A DNA stretch of 64,000 bases from Pontibacter chinhatensis (GTDB lineage Bacteria; Bacteroidota; Bacteroidia; Cytophagales; Hymenobacteraceae), in the NCBI RefSeq assembly GCF_900113285.1, contig NZ_FOOT01000001.1, positions 992,001-1,056,000 on the forward strand, written 5' to 3'. The notes beneath the pieces are model-generated. The model was not told the origin of the DNA. It ran no database searches and worked only from the letters and a program-made list of their open reading frames with translations. Below, piece by piece: positions 1 to 8,225 of this stretch. A program made the position numbers and the translations under genes. Numbering within the stretch: position 1 is the first letter of the stretch; each line of letters starts with the position of its first letter.

Positions 1-407
1 CACCGATTGATAAAAACTTTAACTATTGGTATGCAGGCGTGGGGCTGAAGTATAACATTGCCTCGCTCTACAACAGCAAAAGCAAGGTAGACATGGCCGA
101 GCTGAACACGCAGAAAGTGCTGGAGCAAAACGAGCAGGTAATAGACAACCTGCTGCAGGACATTCACGCCTCCCACATCCGTTACCAGGAGTCCTTTAAA
201 GTATACGAAACGCACCTGAAGAACCAGGAACTGGCCCAGGAGAACTACACAGTTATCCGGAACAGGTACCTCGATGATTTGGTGCTGATCACCGAAATGC
301 TGGATGCCGAAAACGCCCGGTTGGACGCTGAGCTGCAGGCCGCCAACGCACAGATCAATATCCTTTTCAATTACTACAATCTTAAAAAGCTAACGGGCAC
401 TTTATAA
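1..407 (+). CDS. TolC-family outer-membrane efflux protein, C-terminal part
   Basis: The frame is open from the left edge (codons in phase with base 3) and ends in TAA at 405-407, so only the last ~134 residues are visible. The start of the visible part (AGVGLKYNIASLYNS) resembles the beta-strand/turn before the second helical hairpin in TolC-type channels. The rest is a long Gln/Glu/Asn/Leu-rich helix pair of the kind that forms the periplasmic tunnel. It lies 13 bp before an EmrA-type adaptor and an EmrB-type pump on the same strand, the normal order of a tripartite efflux operon. Signal peptide and first barrel half are outside the window; substrate cannot be read from sequence. Confidence 0.85.
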   Translation, partial: PIDKNFNYWYAGVGLKYNIASLYNSKSKVDMAELNTQKVLEQNEQVIDNLLQDIHASHIRYQESFKVYETHLKNQELAQENYTVIRNRYLDDLVLITEMLDAENARLDAELQAANAQINILFNYYNLKKLTGTL

Positions 408-420
408 ATAGCACACAGAA

Positions 421-1452
421 ATGAGACATAAAACAAAAAAACTCCTTTACAATATTGTTGTCATCGCCCTGGTGGTGGGCGGACTGGTTTGGGTGAGCTC
501 TAAGTTTATCCACCTGGGCAATGTGGAGTATACCGACAATGCCCAGGTAAAGCAACTGATTGTACCGGTTAACTCCCGCGTGCCGGGCTTTATCAAGGAA
601 GTATACTTTGCCGAGCACCAGCCGGTGAAGAAAGGCGACACGCTGGCCATCATCGAAGACTCCGAGTTTATACATCGCCTGGCGCAGGCCGAGGCCGATT
701 ACCGGAACGCGCTGGCCGGCAAAATGGTGGCTTCCTCCTCTGTGAGCACGGCCCAGAACAACATCGCCGTTTCGGATGCCAGCATAGCCGAGGTAAAAGC
801 CCTGCTCAAAAACGCCGAGACAGACTACAAGCGCTACAAGAACCTGCTGGAACAGGAGTCGGTTACCCAGAAGGAATTTGATGAGGTGGCGACCCGATAC
901 GAGTCGATGAAGGCCAAGTATGAGGCGCTCACGCGCCAGAAGCAATCGATGGTGCTGGTGAAGGACGAGCAGCACACGCGCCTGGAGCAGAACGATGCCG
1001 CCATTAAGCTAGCGGAGGCCGCCCTGAACCTGGCCAGGCTAAACCTCTCCTACACCGTCATTGTGGCGCCTACGGATGGCTACACCGGCCGCAAAAACAT
1101 CCAGGTGGGCCAACTCATCCAGCCGGGCCAGACGATTGTGGACATCGTGGACAACAACGAAAAGTGGATTGTGGCCAACTATAAAGAAACGCAGACGCAC
1201 CGCATTCAGGAGGGACAGGAAGTGGAGCTGCACGTGGACGCCCTGCCGGACGTGACGCTGAAGGGCGTGGTGAAATCCATTTCCGGCGCGACAGGCTCCA
1301 GCTTCTCTATCATTCCGCAGGATAACTCCGCCGGCAACTTTGTGAAAGTGGAGCAGCGCATCCCCGTGCGCATCGAGTTTGCCCAGGAAAGCATGGACAT
1401 GCTCGGCAGGCTCCGTGCCGGCATGAACGTGGAGTGCTTCGTTAAATACTAA
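421..1452 (+). CDS. HlyD/EmrA-family periplasmic adaptor (membrane fusion protein)
   Basis: 343 residues. One N-terminal membrane anchor (about residues 9-27), then a split biotinyl-lipoyl domain: first half around 45-80 (SRVPGFIKEVYF, VKKGDTLAIIED), a long Ala/Glu/Lys-rich coiled-coil hairpin at about 83-205, second half around 208-245 (APTDGYTGRKNIQVGQLIQP), and a C-terminal beta-barrel. This is the EmrA/HlyD_D23 architecture: the protein links an inner-membrane pump to the TolC-like channel encoded upstream. The start ATG at 421 is 13 bp after the channel gene and the pump begins 3 bp after its stop, so the three are almost surely co-transcribed. Confidence 0.9.
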   Translation: MRHKTKKLLYNIVVIALVVGGLVWVSSKFIHLGNVEYTDNAQVKQLIVPVNSRVPGFIKEVYFAEHQPVKKGDTLAIIEDSEFIHRLAQAEADYRNALAGKMVASSSVSTAQNNIAVSDASIAEVKALLKNAETDYKRYKNLLEQESVTQKEFDEVATRYESMKAKYEALTRQKQSMVLVKDEQHTRLEQNDAAIKLAEAALNLARLNLSYTVIVAPTDGYTGRKNIQVGQLIQPGQTIVDIVDNNEKWIVANYKETQTHRIQEGQEVELHVDALPDVTLKGVVKSISGATGSSFSIIPQDNSAGNFVKVEQRIPVRIEFAQESMDMLGRLRAGMNVECFVKY

Positions 1453-1455
1453 CCC

Positions 1456-3126
1456 ATGCAGCATCAAGGACCTTTTTCAATACCTGCCATAAACGATACC
1501 GTGCCGGAGAAGTGGAAGCCCTGGCTCATCATTTTCATGGTGCTCATCTTCCAATTCTCGGGCGGTATTTACCTGGCGGCGGCAAACGAAATGGTGGGTG
1601 CCACCGCCCTGCTGCACGAGGACATCCTGATGGCCGGCTACGCCTCCATGATCGGCATGGCGCTGACGTTTACCATCATGCTGCGCCTGAAGATGCGCTT
1701 TAACTCGCGCTTCACTTTTCTGGTTTGCAGCATTGCCCTGATCATCTGTAACCTCATCTGCATCTCCAACACGAGCATGCCGGTGCTGGTGGGCACCTGC
1801 TTCTTTGCGGGCATTTTCCGGATGTGGGCCACCTTTGAGTGCAACTCCACCATACAGCTGTGGCTGACGCCCAAGCGGGATCTGTCGATTTTCTTCTGCT
1901 ACATTTACCTGCTGGTGCAGAGCGCCATACTTTTGTCGGGTATCTCGAACACCTACGTGTCGCTGTTCGCTAACTGGGAGTACATCCACTGGGCGGTAAT
2001 CGGGCTGCTGCTGTTTGTGGTGCTGATCACGCTGCTGCTGTTTAACGGCAACCGCATGATGCGCCCCTTCCCACTGTTCGGCATCGACTGGCTGGGTGGG
2101 CTCATGTGGGGACTCATCATCCTGACTATCAATTTTATCTGCATCTACGGCGAGCATTACGACTGGCTAAGCTCAGAAGAAATCCAGACGGCGGTGGTCT
2201 TTCTGGCTATCCTGCTGCTGCTCAGCATCTGGCGGGCCTCCTTTATCCGGCACCCGTTTATCTCGCTGCAGACATTCAAGTATAAGGCCGTTTATATGAC
2301 GTTCTTCCTGTACCTGATCGTGGATATCTTTATAGCGCCGGCGCACCTGGTGGAGCACATCTACCTGGAGGCCGTGCTGCACTACGATGCCGAACACGTG
2401 ATTTCGATGAACTGGGTAGCATGGGCAGGCGTGGTGCTGGGCGCATTGTTTGCCTACTACTTCTTTGCGCTCAAGAAGCACTCCTACAAGTCCATGTTCC
2501 TCATCGCCTTTGCCTGTATTATACTTTACCTGGTGATGATGTACTTCCTGATTGATTACACGACCACCAAGGAGCTGCTGCTGGCGCCTATCTTCTTCCG
2601 CAACTTTGGGTATGTGGTGGTAGCGATTGTGCTGCTCACTAACCTGGTGAAGGTGCCTTTTCAACACTTCTGGCAGGCGCTTTCGGTACAGGCGTTTGTA
2701 AGCGCGGGGTTTGGCGGCGTGCTGGGTACAGCCGTGATACAAAACGCCTTAAAAGAGCTTACTGCCAAAAACTTCACGCTGCTCTCGGCCAACCTGGACC
2801 ACGTAAACCACAAGCTGCAGCGGGCAGACATGGGCGCGGTTTTCGGGAAGTTGCAAAGCGAGGTGCTGCTGGTGTCGTTTAAGGAGCTGTACGGCTACCT
2901 GGTGCTGTTTGCGCTAGCCTGTATGGCAGTGTTTATACTTTACCGCTACCCCTACCTAAACTCACGCATTACCCCAGAACCAGGGCCATTATCCGGGACC
3001 TGCGCCGGGAAATTGCCTGAGCCGGCAAGCCATAACCCTAAAACCAGCCGCGCCTTCCTCTTTAAGAGGCAGGCGCGGCTGGTTTTAAGTGTTACTGCTG
3101 AAGAGAAGGTTGTCAGCAAGTATTAA
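1456..3126 (+). CDS. EmrB/QacA-like MFS efflux pump (DHA2 type), probable 3'-end frameshift
   Basis: The predicted protein has about 14 hydrophobic segments, typical of DHA2 drug:H+ antiporters that pair with EmrA and TolC. As written, the frame runs on to a TAA at 3124-3126. It passes through a perfect 16-bp terminator stem (3040-3086), which encodes an unusual tail. Adding one C to the run at about 2971-2974 (ITPE to ITPR) gives a basic tail ending RTRAIIRDLRREIA with TGA at 3018-3020, before the hairpin. That looks like the natural C-terminus. I infer a one-base deletion (real or a sequencing error). The transmembrane part is intact, so function may be kept. Confidence 0.85.
   Translation: MQHQGPFSIPAINDTVPEKWKPWLIIFMVLIFQFSGGIYLAAANEMVGATALLHEDILMAGYASMIGMALTFTIMLRLKMRFNSRFTFLVCSIALIICNLICISNTSMPVLVGTCFFAGIFRMWATFECNSTIQLWLTPKRDLSIFFCYIYLLVQSAILLSGISNTYVSLFANWEYIHWAVIGLLLFVVLITLLLFNGNRMMRPFPLFGIDWLGGLMWGLIILTINFICIYGEHYDWLSSEEIQTAVVFLAILLLLSIWRASFIRHPFISLQTFKYKAVYMTFFLYLIVDIFIAPAHLVEHIYLEAVLHYDAEHVISMNWVAWAGVVLGALFAYYFFALKKHSYKSMFLIAFACIILYLVMMYFLIDYTTTKELLLAPIFFRNFGYVVVAIVLLTNLVKVPFQHFWQALSVQAFVSAGFGGVLGTAVIQNALKELTAKNFTLLSANLDHVNHKLQRADMGAVFGKLQSEVLLVSFKELYGYLVLFALACMAVFILYRYPYLNSRITPEPGPLSGTCAGKLPEPASHNPKTSRAFLFKRQARLVLSVTAEEKVVSKY
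3040..3086. terminator. Bidirectional intrinsic terminator after the efflux operon
   Basis: Perfect 16-bp inverted repeat AAAACCAGCCGCGCCT (3040-3055) / AGGCGCGGCTGGTTTT (3071-3086). The loop itself contains a small CCTCTT/AAGAGG repeat. The A-tract on one side and T-tract on the other would let it serve both the plus-strand efflux operon and the converging minus-strand gene that stops at 3136. It lies inside the apparent pump reading frame, which is the main reason to suspect a frameshift there. Confidence 0.8.
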
Positions 3127-3135
3127 TGTGTGGCG

Positions 3136-4053
3136 TTACTTTATCTCGATTGTGCGCTCTTCGAAAGCTAGCGTACCATCAGCCGTAATCTCCTTTGTCT
3201 CCCTGCTGTACAAAACCCAACCGGAGCCATGAATTCGGGCTGCAGTGGTTGTCTCGTTCTGCATGGCAGGAAACTCGCTTTTGCTCGGAATAGTTGTTCC
3301 GGTATTTGGAGTGTTCTCTTTCAGAAAAGCATAAGTAGCCTCTGTTAACTGCTCGGGGTCAATGGTCTGCCACACCCAAATCACGAAGTTATTGTCCTCC
3401 TCGTTAATTTCATCCAGCAGAATGGTCACGTCTGCAGAGAATGGCTCCCCACCCAGGTTATTGTAGATAGGCAGCTGGCCCTTTACTTCCTCCCCTAGCG
3501 CATACTTCGCCCCATGAAAAGTATAGAACTGTTGAATGTCTTTGATTGCCATAGCCTCAATGGCTTCCTTTGTTGAGAACATTCCCTCTGCCTTGGCAAT
3601 CGCCAGGTTGATGTTTGGGATGTGCTTAAACTCCTTGCGCAGGACTTTGGTCGTTTCTTTGATTTCGTCTCGTATCTCCTGCCAGTTCACGACCTCTTCT
3701 ATCGTCCCCATTTCATCGGTTTTAATCACCACTCTCCTGTTATTTGTGATACCTTCAAGCTTGCGCTCAAAAGAGTTATCTGTAGCCGGGCTGACGTGAC
3801 GATACAACCACTCAATTGTATAAGAGGTGGCTGTAGAATCTATGATTGTGATATCTACTTCATACTTCACCAGCTCTCTGCGGGTGGTATCTGCATCCTT
3901 TACCCGATACTTTTCCCTGGTGACTTCGTAGGTTTGCTTTTCGTTCAGATCCCAGTAACCGATAACCTGAACGGTGGAGTCTTCCGGGTTAATTTGCGCG
4001 AAGGAATTGAAGGATGTAAAAAGGATAAAGGCAAAGAGTAAAAGTTGCTTCAT
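3136..4053 (-). CDS. Secreted protein of unknown function
   Basis: 305 residues with a clear signal peptide (MKQLLLFAFILFTSFNSFAQ, cleavage likely after the Ala-Gln region, the common Bacteroidota form). The mature part is mixed alpha/beta, rich in Thr, Glu and Ile, with no Cys and no recognised catalytic motif. I do not recognise a family. It converges on the efflux pump and shares the terminator at 3040-3086. The gene is lower in GC than the efflux operon. The start ATG at 4053 is preceded by an AT-rich region of about 290 bp. Probably periplasmic or surface-exposed. Confidence 0.75.
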   Translation of the reverse strand: MKQLLLFAFILFTSFNSFAQINPEDSTVQVIGYWDLNEKQTYEVTREKYRVKDADTTRRELVKYEVDITIIDSTATSYTIEWLYRHVSPATDNSFERKLEGITNNRRVVIKTDEMGTIEEVVNWQEIRDEIKETTKVLRKEFKHIPNINLAIAKAEGMFSTKEAIEAMAIKDIQQFYTFHGAKYALGEEVKGQLPIYNNLGGEPFSADVTILLDEINEEDNNFVIWVWQTIDPEQLTEATYAFLKENTPNTGTTIPSKSEFPAMQNETTTAARIHGSGWVLYSRETKEITADGTLAFEERTIEIK

Positions 4054-4344
4054 ATGATGGGTATGTTACGTAGGTTGATGATGTAAAAATAGGTGCAATT
4101 ATACTTTATTCCTTTTCCGGAAAGTATAAAAAATGCTATTTAAAGCCCTCTCTACTTTCGGCCAATCTTGAAAAACCGGAGACACCTTCTCTCCAGTTTA
4201 TACTTTGTTAGCACTTCCTCTACAGCTTAAATACTGTAATACCTTTTTGTTACTGCTCCTTTATTTTGTAAAAAATCTGCGGCCCGGTCTCAGCGTCAAT
4301 TGCCTCTATATCTACAAATTATTATAACAATATCTTTATTGGGC

Positions 4345-4893
4345 CTACTTCATTAGCTGAAGCAAGAGAAAAAGTGTAGCGCTAATTGCTGTACCCCAAA
4401 CGGTTATTCTTGCTAACATCTTTTTATATGGCGAGTTTATATTTTCGGACCCAATGTAGCGGACACCAAAGTTCTTGAGAGAGAATTCCAACCTTTCATA
4501 ATTTGCATAAGCGTCTCTAATGAACTCAATCTTATTGCCGTCGACAAGGACAATTTGGATATGGTAATCAATTCCATGTCTTGTGTATGTTTCCTTTATT
4601 ATATACCCTTTTATGTCCTGTCTCTTTAGTGTTTTTGCGTTAAGCCTAAGCCAGTATTTCACTTTCAGTGTTTCGCCTCTAATCTCAAGGCTCTTGTAGC
4701 TATAGTTGAAAAGCCAACCAAAGAAGCACTTAGCAATAAATATCCCCAAAGCTATTACCAAGTAATCATACTCACCTTTGATAAAGTATTGCCAGATGCA
4801 TACAAGCAGCATGGATGAAAGGAGCAGCAAAGCTACAACAGCTTCATAGGGAAATTTTAGCTTCAACTTATACTTCTTGTCTTTTCTCATCAT
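4345..4893 (-). CDS. Small membrane protein, PH-like domain type (unknown)
   Basis: 182 residues. Two adjacent membrane helices near the N-terminus (about residues 16-35 and 43-62), a soluble middle part (65-145) with alternating strands (LEIRGETLKVKYWLRLNAK), and a C-terminal membrane helix (about 160-180). The strand pattern after the two helices resembles bacterial PH-like (bPH2/YdbT-type) membrane proteins, but I see no diagnostic residue. The gene is AT-rich compared with the metabolic genes nearby and stands alone between two intergenic gaps. Confidence 0.65.
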   Translation of the reverse strand: MMRKDKKYKLKLKFPYEAVVALLLLSSMLLVCIWQYFIKGEYDYLVIALGIFIAKCFFGWLFNYSYKSLEIRGETLKVKYWLRLNAKTLKRQDIKGYIIKETYTRHGIDYHIQIVLVDGNKIEFIRDAYANYERLEFSLKNFGVRYIGSENINSPYKKMLARITVWGTAISATLFLLLQLMK

Positions 4894-5106
4894 TTACATA
4901 CCCCAGAACGTTACTTGTGCATGCGCTAAGGGTGGTATAGCCAAAGTACATCTGCCATACTTCAGTTATAGATTATGCGTTCTGTTCTGTACTTTTTCCC
5001 AATGCTTCAATGGTCATTTTGAGGTTGTAGCCCCAGTAACCAAAGGGTTCGAAAATAACAGTTCCGGGCTTGAATAAAATGTGCTTCAGCGCTTTTTAGT
5101 TGTTGT

Positions 5107-5655
5107 TTAAGGTGTTCTACTCTTAGTCATATAATAGAATTCTCTTTCCAACTCATATTTCATTTTATCAACACTTCTCCGCATCATTAAATATGGAATC
5201 CCTAACATAAAAGCAGCATGTATAAATAGAAAGGGAAAAAAGAAACCGGCTCCATCTCCTTCTATGTTATCAGCAAACAGAAACGCAGAAATAAAAATCG
5301 AATAAAATATTAGTACGAAGATGTAGAATGGTATCATCATTCCACTGAAGCCGTTTATTTCAGTTTGAATTACTAGGATATTGTCCTTCTGCGTAAATGT
5401 TCCCTTTGCTACAGCTGTGTTTATATTCATATCAAAAAATCTCCTCCTTCTTCTTAGCTCGAATCCCTCCATTCCTATAGTCCCTTTGTATTCATTAGAA
5501 CTAGAAGAAAATACATCAAACATGTTTGAGAGAGGACCTGTGCTTCCTTTGTCCACATTTTCTTTGAGTCTAGCTACAAACTCTTTTTGCTGAATTTCAA
5601 TTTCAGTAGTTAGATTACCTACTAGCTTAATCTTTCTGAGGAACTCTTTCATCAT
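5107..5655 (-). CDS. Membrane protein of unknown function
   Basis: 182 residues. The first ~105 residues are soluble and include a run of five arginines (about 69-73, ELRRRRRFF). Two membrane helices follow (about 108-128 and 138-158), then a short charged tail. No family recognised. The region from about 4.9 to 6.2 kb is AT-rich and holds almost none of the AAGTATA words that are frequent elsewhere in the window, so this gene and its two neighbours may be more recently acquired. Start at the first of the two ATGs (5655). Confidence 0.6.
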   Translation of the reverse strand: MMKEFLRKIKLVGNLTTEIEIQQKEFVARLKENVDKGSTGPLSNMFDVFSSSSNEYKGTIGMEGFELRRRRRFFDMNINTAVAKGTFTQKDNILVIQTEINGFSGMMIPFYIFVLIFYSIFISAFLFADNIEGDGAGFFFPFLFIHAAFMLGIPYLMMRRSVDKMKYELEREFYYMTKSRTP

Positions 5656-5747
5656 ATTTTTAATGGCTTACAACGTGCTCGTCTAGAGCATGCTTTGGTG
5701 TGCTTCAGGTTTTGTTGTATGATGCTGTTTTGTATTCACTATCAATC

Positions 5748-6119
5748 TTACCAAATGTAGATTGGCAGAGCCAGCACAGCGGTGAATATCAAGCCTACAA
5801 AAACTGAGAAGTTTCGACCAACGTCACTCGTCAACCTGAGCATTGCCGCTTCTTGTGCTTCAGTTATTTCATCGCCAGCAAAGAAACCGTCTCCGTCCAG
5901 GTCATACCTGTTCGCATTCCATTGAGCATATATATACTCATAAGTAGCTGCCCCAACGATGAGACTATACAAGAGAAGTAGTACAGTAACAGTTATCCAA
6001 AAGGACTTTTTTCTATTGTTTCTGAATAGCTTCTTCTTTTTAAGAAGAATGACAGAAAAACACAAGAAGCTGATTATAGTGGGAAGCAGAAGATGGTAAG
6101 GTATAGTTATTGGTTCCAT
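5748..6119 (-). CDS. Small membrane protein with an EF-hand-like loop
   Basis: 123 residues from the ATG at 6119 (an in-frame TTG at 6125 is less likely). Three predicted membrane helices: about 9-25, 41-60 and 100-121. Between the second and third is DLDGDGFFAGDE (about residues 74-85). It matches the 12-residue EF-hand calcium loop spacing D-x-D-x-D-G-x(5)-E, and its placement would be extracytoplasmic or cytoplasmic depending on topology. I infer calcium binding from the loop only; the flanking helices are short. No known family assigned. Confidence 0.6.
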   Translation of the reverse strand: MEPITIPYHLLLPTIISFLCFSVILLKKKKLFRNNRKKSFWITVTVLLLLYSLIVGAATYEYIYAQWNANRYDLDGDGFFAGDEITEAQEAAMLRLTSDVGRNFSVFVGLIFTAVLALPIYIW

Positions 6120-6354
6120 TCTCAATTTCAGTTACATACAACTACTTTATAAACAACTTCCTTCACTCCTCTGCCTGAGTATGAGATCCAATCTATACTT
6201 CAGCCACTTAAAAATATAGCAACCACAATATACTTAAAAACCTCCACCAGCAAAGTATAAAAAAGCCGCACCCACCTTGGCTCAAAGCCTTGGCAAGTGC
6301 GGCAAGTAGAAACAGCTGCCACGAGGGCTACTGTTCAAAGTATAAGTTCTTTTT

Positions 6355-6753
6355 CTATTCGGCTGTCCAGAGCACGCGCTCCTGGTCTGCGAGGATGAGC
6401 AGCACGCGTGGCGGGTTGGCTACCAGCACCAGGCGCATCTCTACACCCGGAAAGGTATCCGACTCTACCCAAACACCTTCGGTCTCGTCGCCGTCTTCCA
6501 GTTCTTTGCCATCCAGCGAGCTGGCCAGGTAAGCGGTTGGCAGCAGGATATCGGCATCCGACTTAATTTTGCCGTGCACATCCTCCAGCACTTCCTCCAG
6601 CTCTTCGCCAAACTCCTCGTTAAAATCGTCTTCCAGGTCGTGCAGCTCTTCTTCTATGTCATCATAGCGCGCATCGTTGTAGTCAAGCGCTCTTAACTCT
6701 TGCTTTTTCTCCAGGATGGCCACAATGGACTCGTTCAGGGCTTTTGCATTCAT
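6355..6753 (-). CDS. Acidic conserved hypothetical protein
   Basis: 132 residues from the ATG at 6753. A longer in-frame start at 6801 lacks support and would add a basic tail unlike the rest. The first ~80 residues are a highly acidic helical segment (EEELHDLEDDFNEEFGEELEEVLED). The second half is a small beta-rich domain ending PPRVLLILADQERVLWTAE. It looks cytoplasmic and compact. It faces the hpd gene divergently, with about 145 bp between them. No function can be stated. Confidence 0.7.
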   Translation of the reverse strand: MNAKALNESIVAILEKKQELRALDYNDARYDDIEEELHDLEDDFNEEFGEELEEVLEDVHGKIKSDADILLPTAYLASSLDGKELEDGDETEGVWVESDTFPGVEMRLVLVANPPRVLLILADQERVLWTAE

Positions 6754-6897
6754 GTTGTCTCGTTTTTTTACAAAGTTGGAAACATGCCTCAGCAATTCCA
6801 AGAAATAGATTGATAATTTGGCTGCCGCTGCCGGCGTTTTGATAAACCGCTAAAAGCTGTATTTTTACGTACTTCTTTATAAACTAATCAACGAACT

Positions 6898-8022
6898 ATG
6901 AGTACACAAACCGCATCTTCCGAAACAGCAACCAAAGATATCCTTCCCCTTAACGGCACAGACCACATTGAGTTCTATGTGGGCAACGCCAAGCAGGCAG
7001 CCCACTACTACCAGACCGCTTTTGGCTTTCAGCTAGTGGCCTACGCCGGCCCTGAAACCGGGGTGCGCGACCGCGCCTCCTATGTGCTGCAGCAGGAGAA
7101 AATCCGCCTGGTGCTCACCACCTCGCTGGACCCTAACTCTGAAATCTCAAAGCATGTGCACCAGCACGGCGACGGCGTGAAAGTGCTGGCCCTATGGGTG
7201 GACGATGCCGAGGCTTCGTTCAGAGGTACAGTGGAGCGCGGCGCCAGACCGGCCCATGCCCCTACCACCCTCACCGACGAGCATGGCGAGGTAAAGGTCG
7301 CCTCCATCCATACTTATGGCGACACCATCCATACATTTGTAGAGCGCAAAAATTACAAAGGCGTTTTTATGCCAGGTTATGTACCGCGCCAGAGCACCCT
7401 GGAGATAGAGCCCGTTGGGCTGAAGTACGTAGACCACTGCGTAGGCAACGTGGAGCTGGGCCGCATGAACGAGTGGGTGGAGTTCTATGAGAAAGTGATG
7501 GGCTTTAACCTGCTGCTCACCTTCGACGACAATGACATCAGCACCGAGTACACCGCCCTCATGTCGAAGGTGGTATCGAACGGAAACGGCTTCATCAAAT
7601 TCCCGATAAACGAACCGGCGCAGGGCAAGAAGAAGTCGCAGATTGACGAGTACCTGGAGTTTTACCGCGGGGCAGGCGTGCAGCACATTGCCGTAGCCAC
7701 CAACGACATCCTGCACACGGTAAGCGAGCTGCGCCGCCGAGGCGTGGAGTTCCTCTACGTGCCCGAGACTTACTACGAAGACCTGATTGAGCGCATCGGC
7801 CACATCGACGAGGACATGGAAGACCTGCGAAAGCTTAATATCCTGGTGGACCGCGACGATGAGGGCTACCTGCTGCAAATCTTCACCAAGCCGGTGGAAG
7901 ACCGCCCTACCGTGTTTTATGAAATCATCCAGCGCAAAGGAGCCAAGTCTTTCGGCAAGGGCAACTTCAAGGCTTTGTTCGAGGCGATTGAGCGCGAGCA
8001 GGCGCTACGGGGCAACCTTTAG
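6898..8022 (+). CDS. hppD: 4-hydroxyphenylpyruvate dioxygenase
   Basis: 374 residues, the normal length for bacterial HPPD. Two vicinal-oxygen-chelate (glyoxalase-like) halves. The second carries the iron triad: His in KYVDHCVGNV (about 180), His in GVQHIAVATNDI (about 262) and Glu in VFYEIIQRKG (about 342). The SFGKGNFKALFEAIE tail is the C-terminal gating helix of the family. The enzyme converts 4-hydroxyphenylpyruvate to homogentisate in tyrosine breakdown. Homogentisate dioxygenase is not beside it here. ATG at 6898; a hairpin terminator follows at 8089-8143. Confidence 0.95.
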   Translation: MSTQTASSETATKDILPLNGTDHIEFYVGNAKQAAHYYQTAFGFQLVAYAGPETGVRDRASYVLQQEKIRLVLTTSLDPNSEISKHVHQHGDGVKVLALWVDDAEASFRGTVERGARPAHAPTTLTDEHGEVKVASIHTYGDTIHTFVERKNYKGVFMPGYVPRQSTLEIEPVGLKYVDHCVGNVELGRMNEWVEFYEKVMGFNLLLTFDDNDISTEYTALMSKVVSNGNGFIKFPINEPAQGKKKSQIDEYLEFYRGAGVQHIAVATNDILHTVSELRRRGVEFLYVPETYYEDLIERIGHIDEDMEDLRKLNILVDRDDEGYLLQIFTKPVEDRPTVFYEIIQRKGAKSFGKGNFKALFEAIEREQALRGNL

Positions 8023-8088
8023 GCCAAAAATAAAGTATAGCCGCGTGTAAATGTGGCTAAAATATCTTTATTTTGATATTGCTATACT

Positions 8089-8143
8089 TCACACCAGTTC
8101 TGGGGCTGTGCTTTGCGTACGGCGAGGGCTGGTGTGATTTTTT
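8089..8143 (+). terminator. Hairpin terminator after hppD
   Basis: Inverted repeat TCACACCAG (8089-8097) / CTGGTGTGA (8129-8137), followed by TTTTTT. The loop is about 31 nt, so the structure is less compact than the other terminators in the window. An AAGTATA-type word (CTATACTT) sits directly at its left foot. Confidence 0.5.
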
Positions 8144-8225
8144 GTCCTAACCTGCGCCTGCATTTTCAGGCCGCAGCATCTCAATTAAAAGTATACTGCT
8201 ACTATAATATCAGCAAGAACAGACT

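Noticed and set aside
4877..5077. 66-codon plus-strand open frame between two minus-strand membrane genes
   Set aside because: Starts inside the opposite gene and has no credible features beyond a short Cys-rich stretch.
6754..6801. Longer start for the acidic protein ending at 6355
   Set aside because: The extra 16 residues are basic and unlike the rest; the ATG at 6753 fits better.
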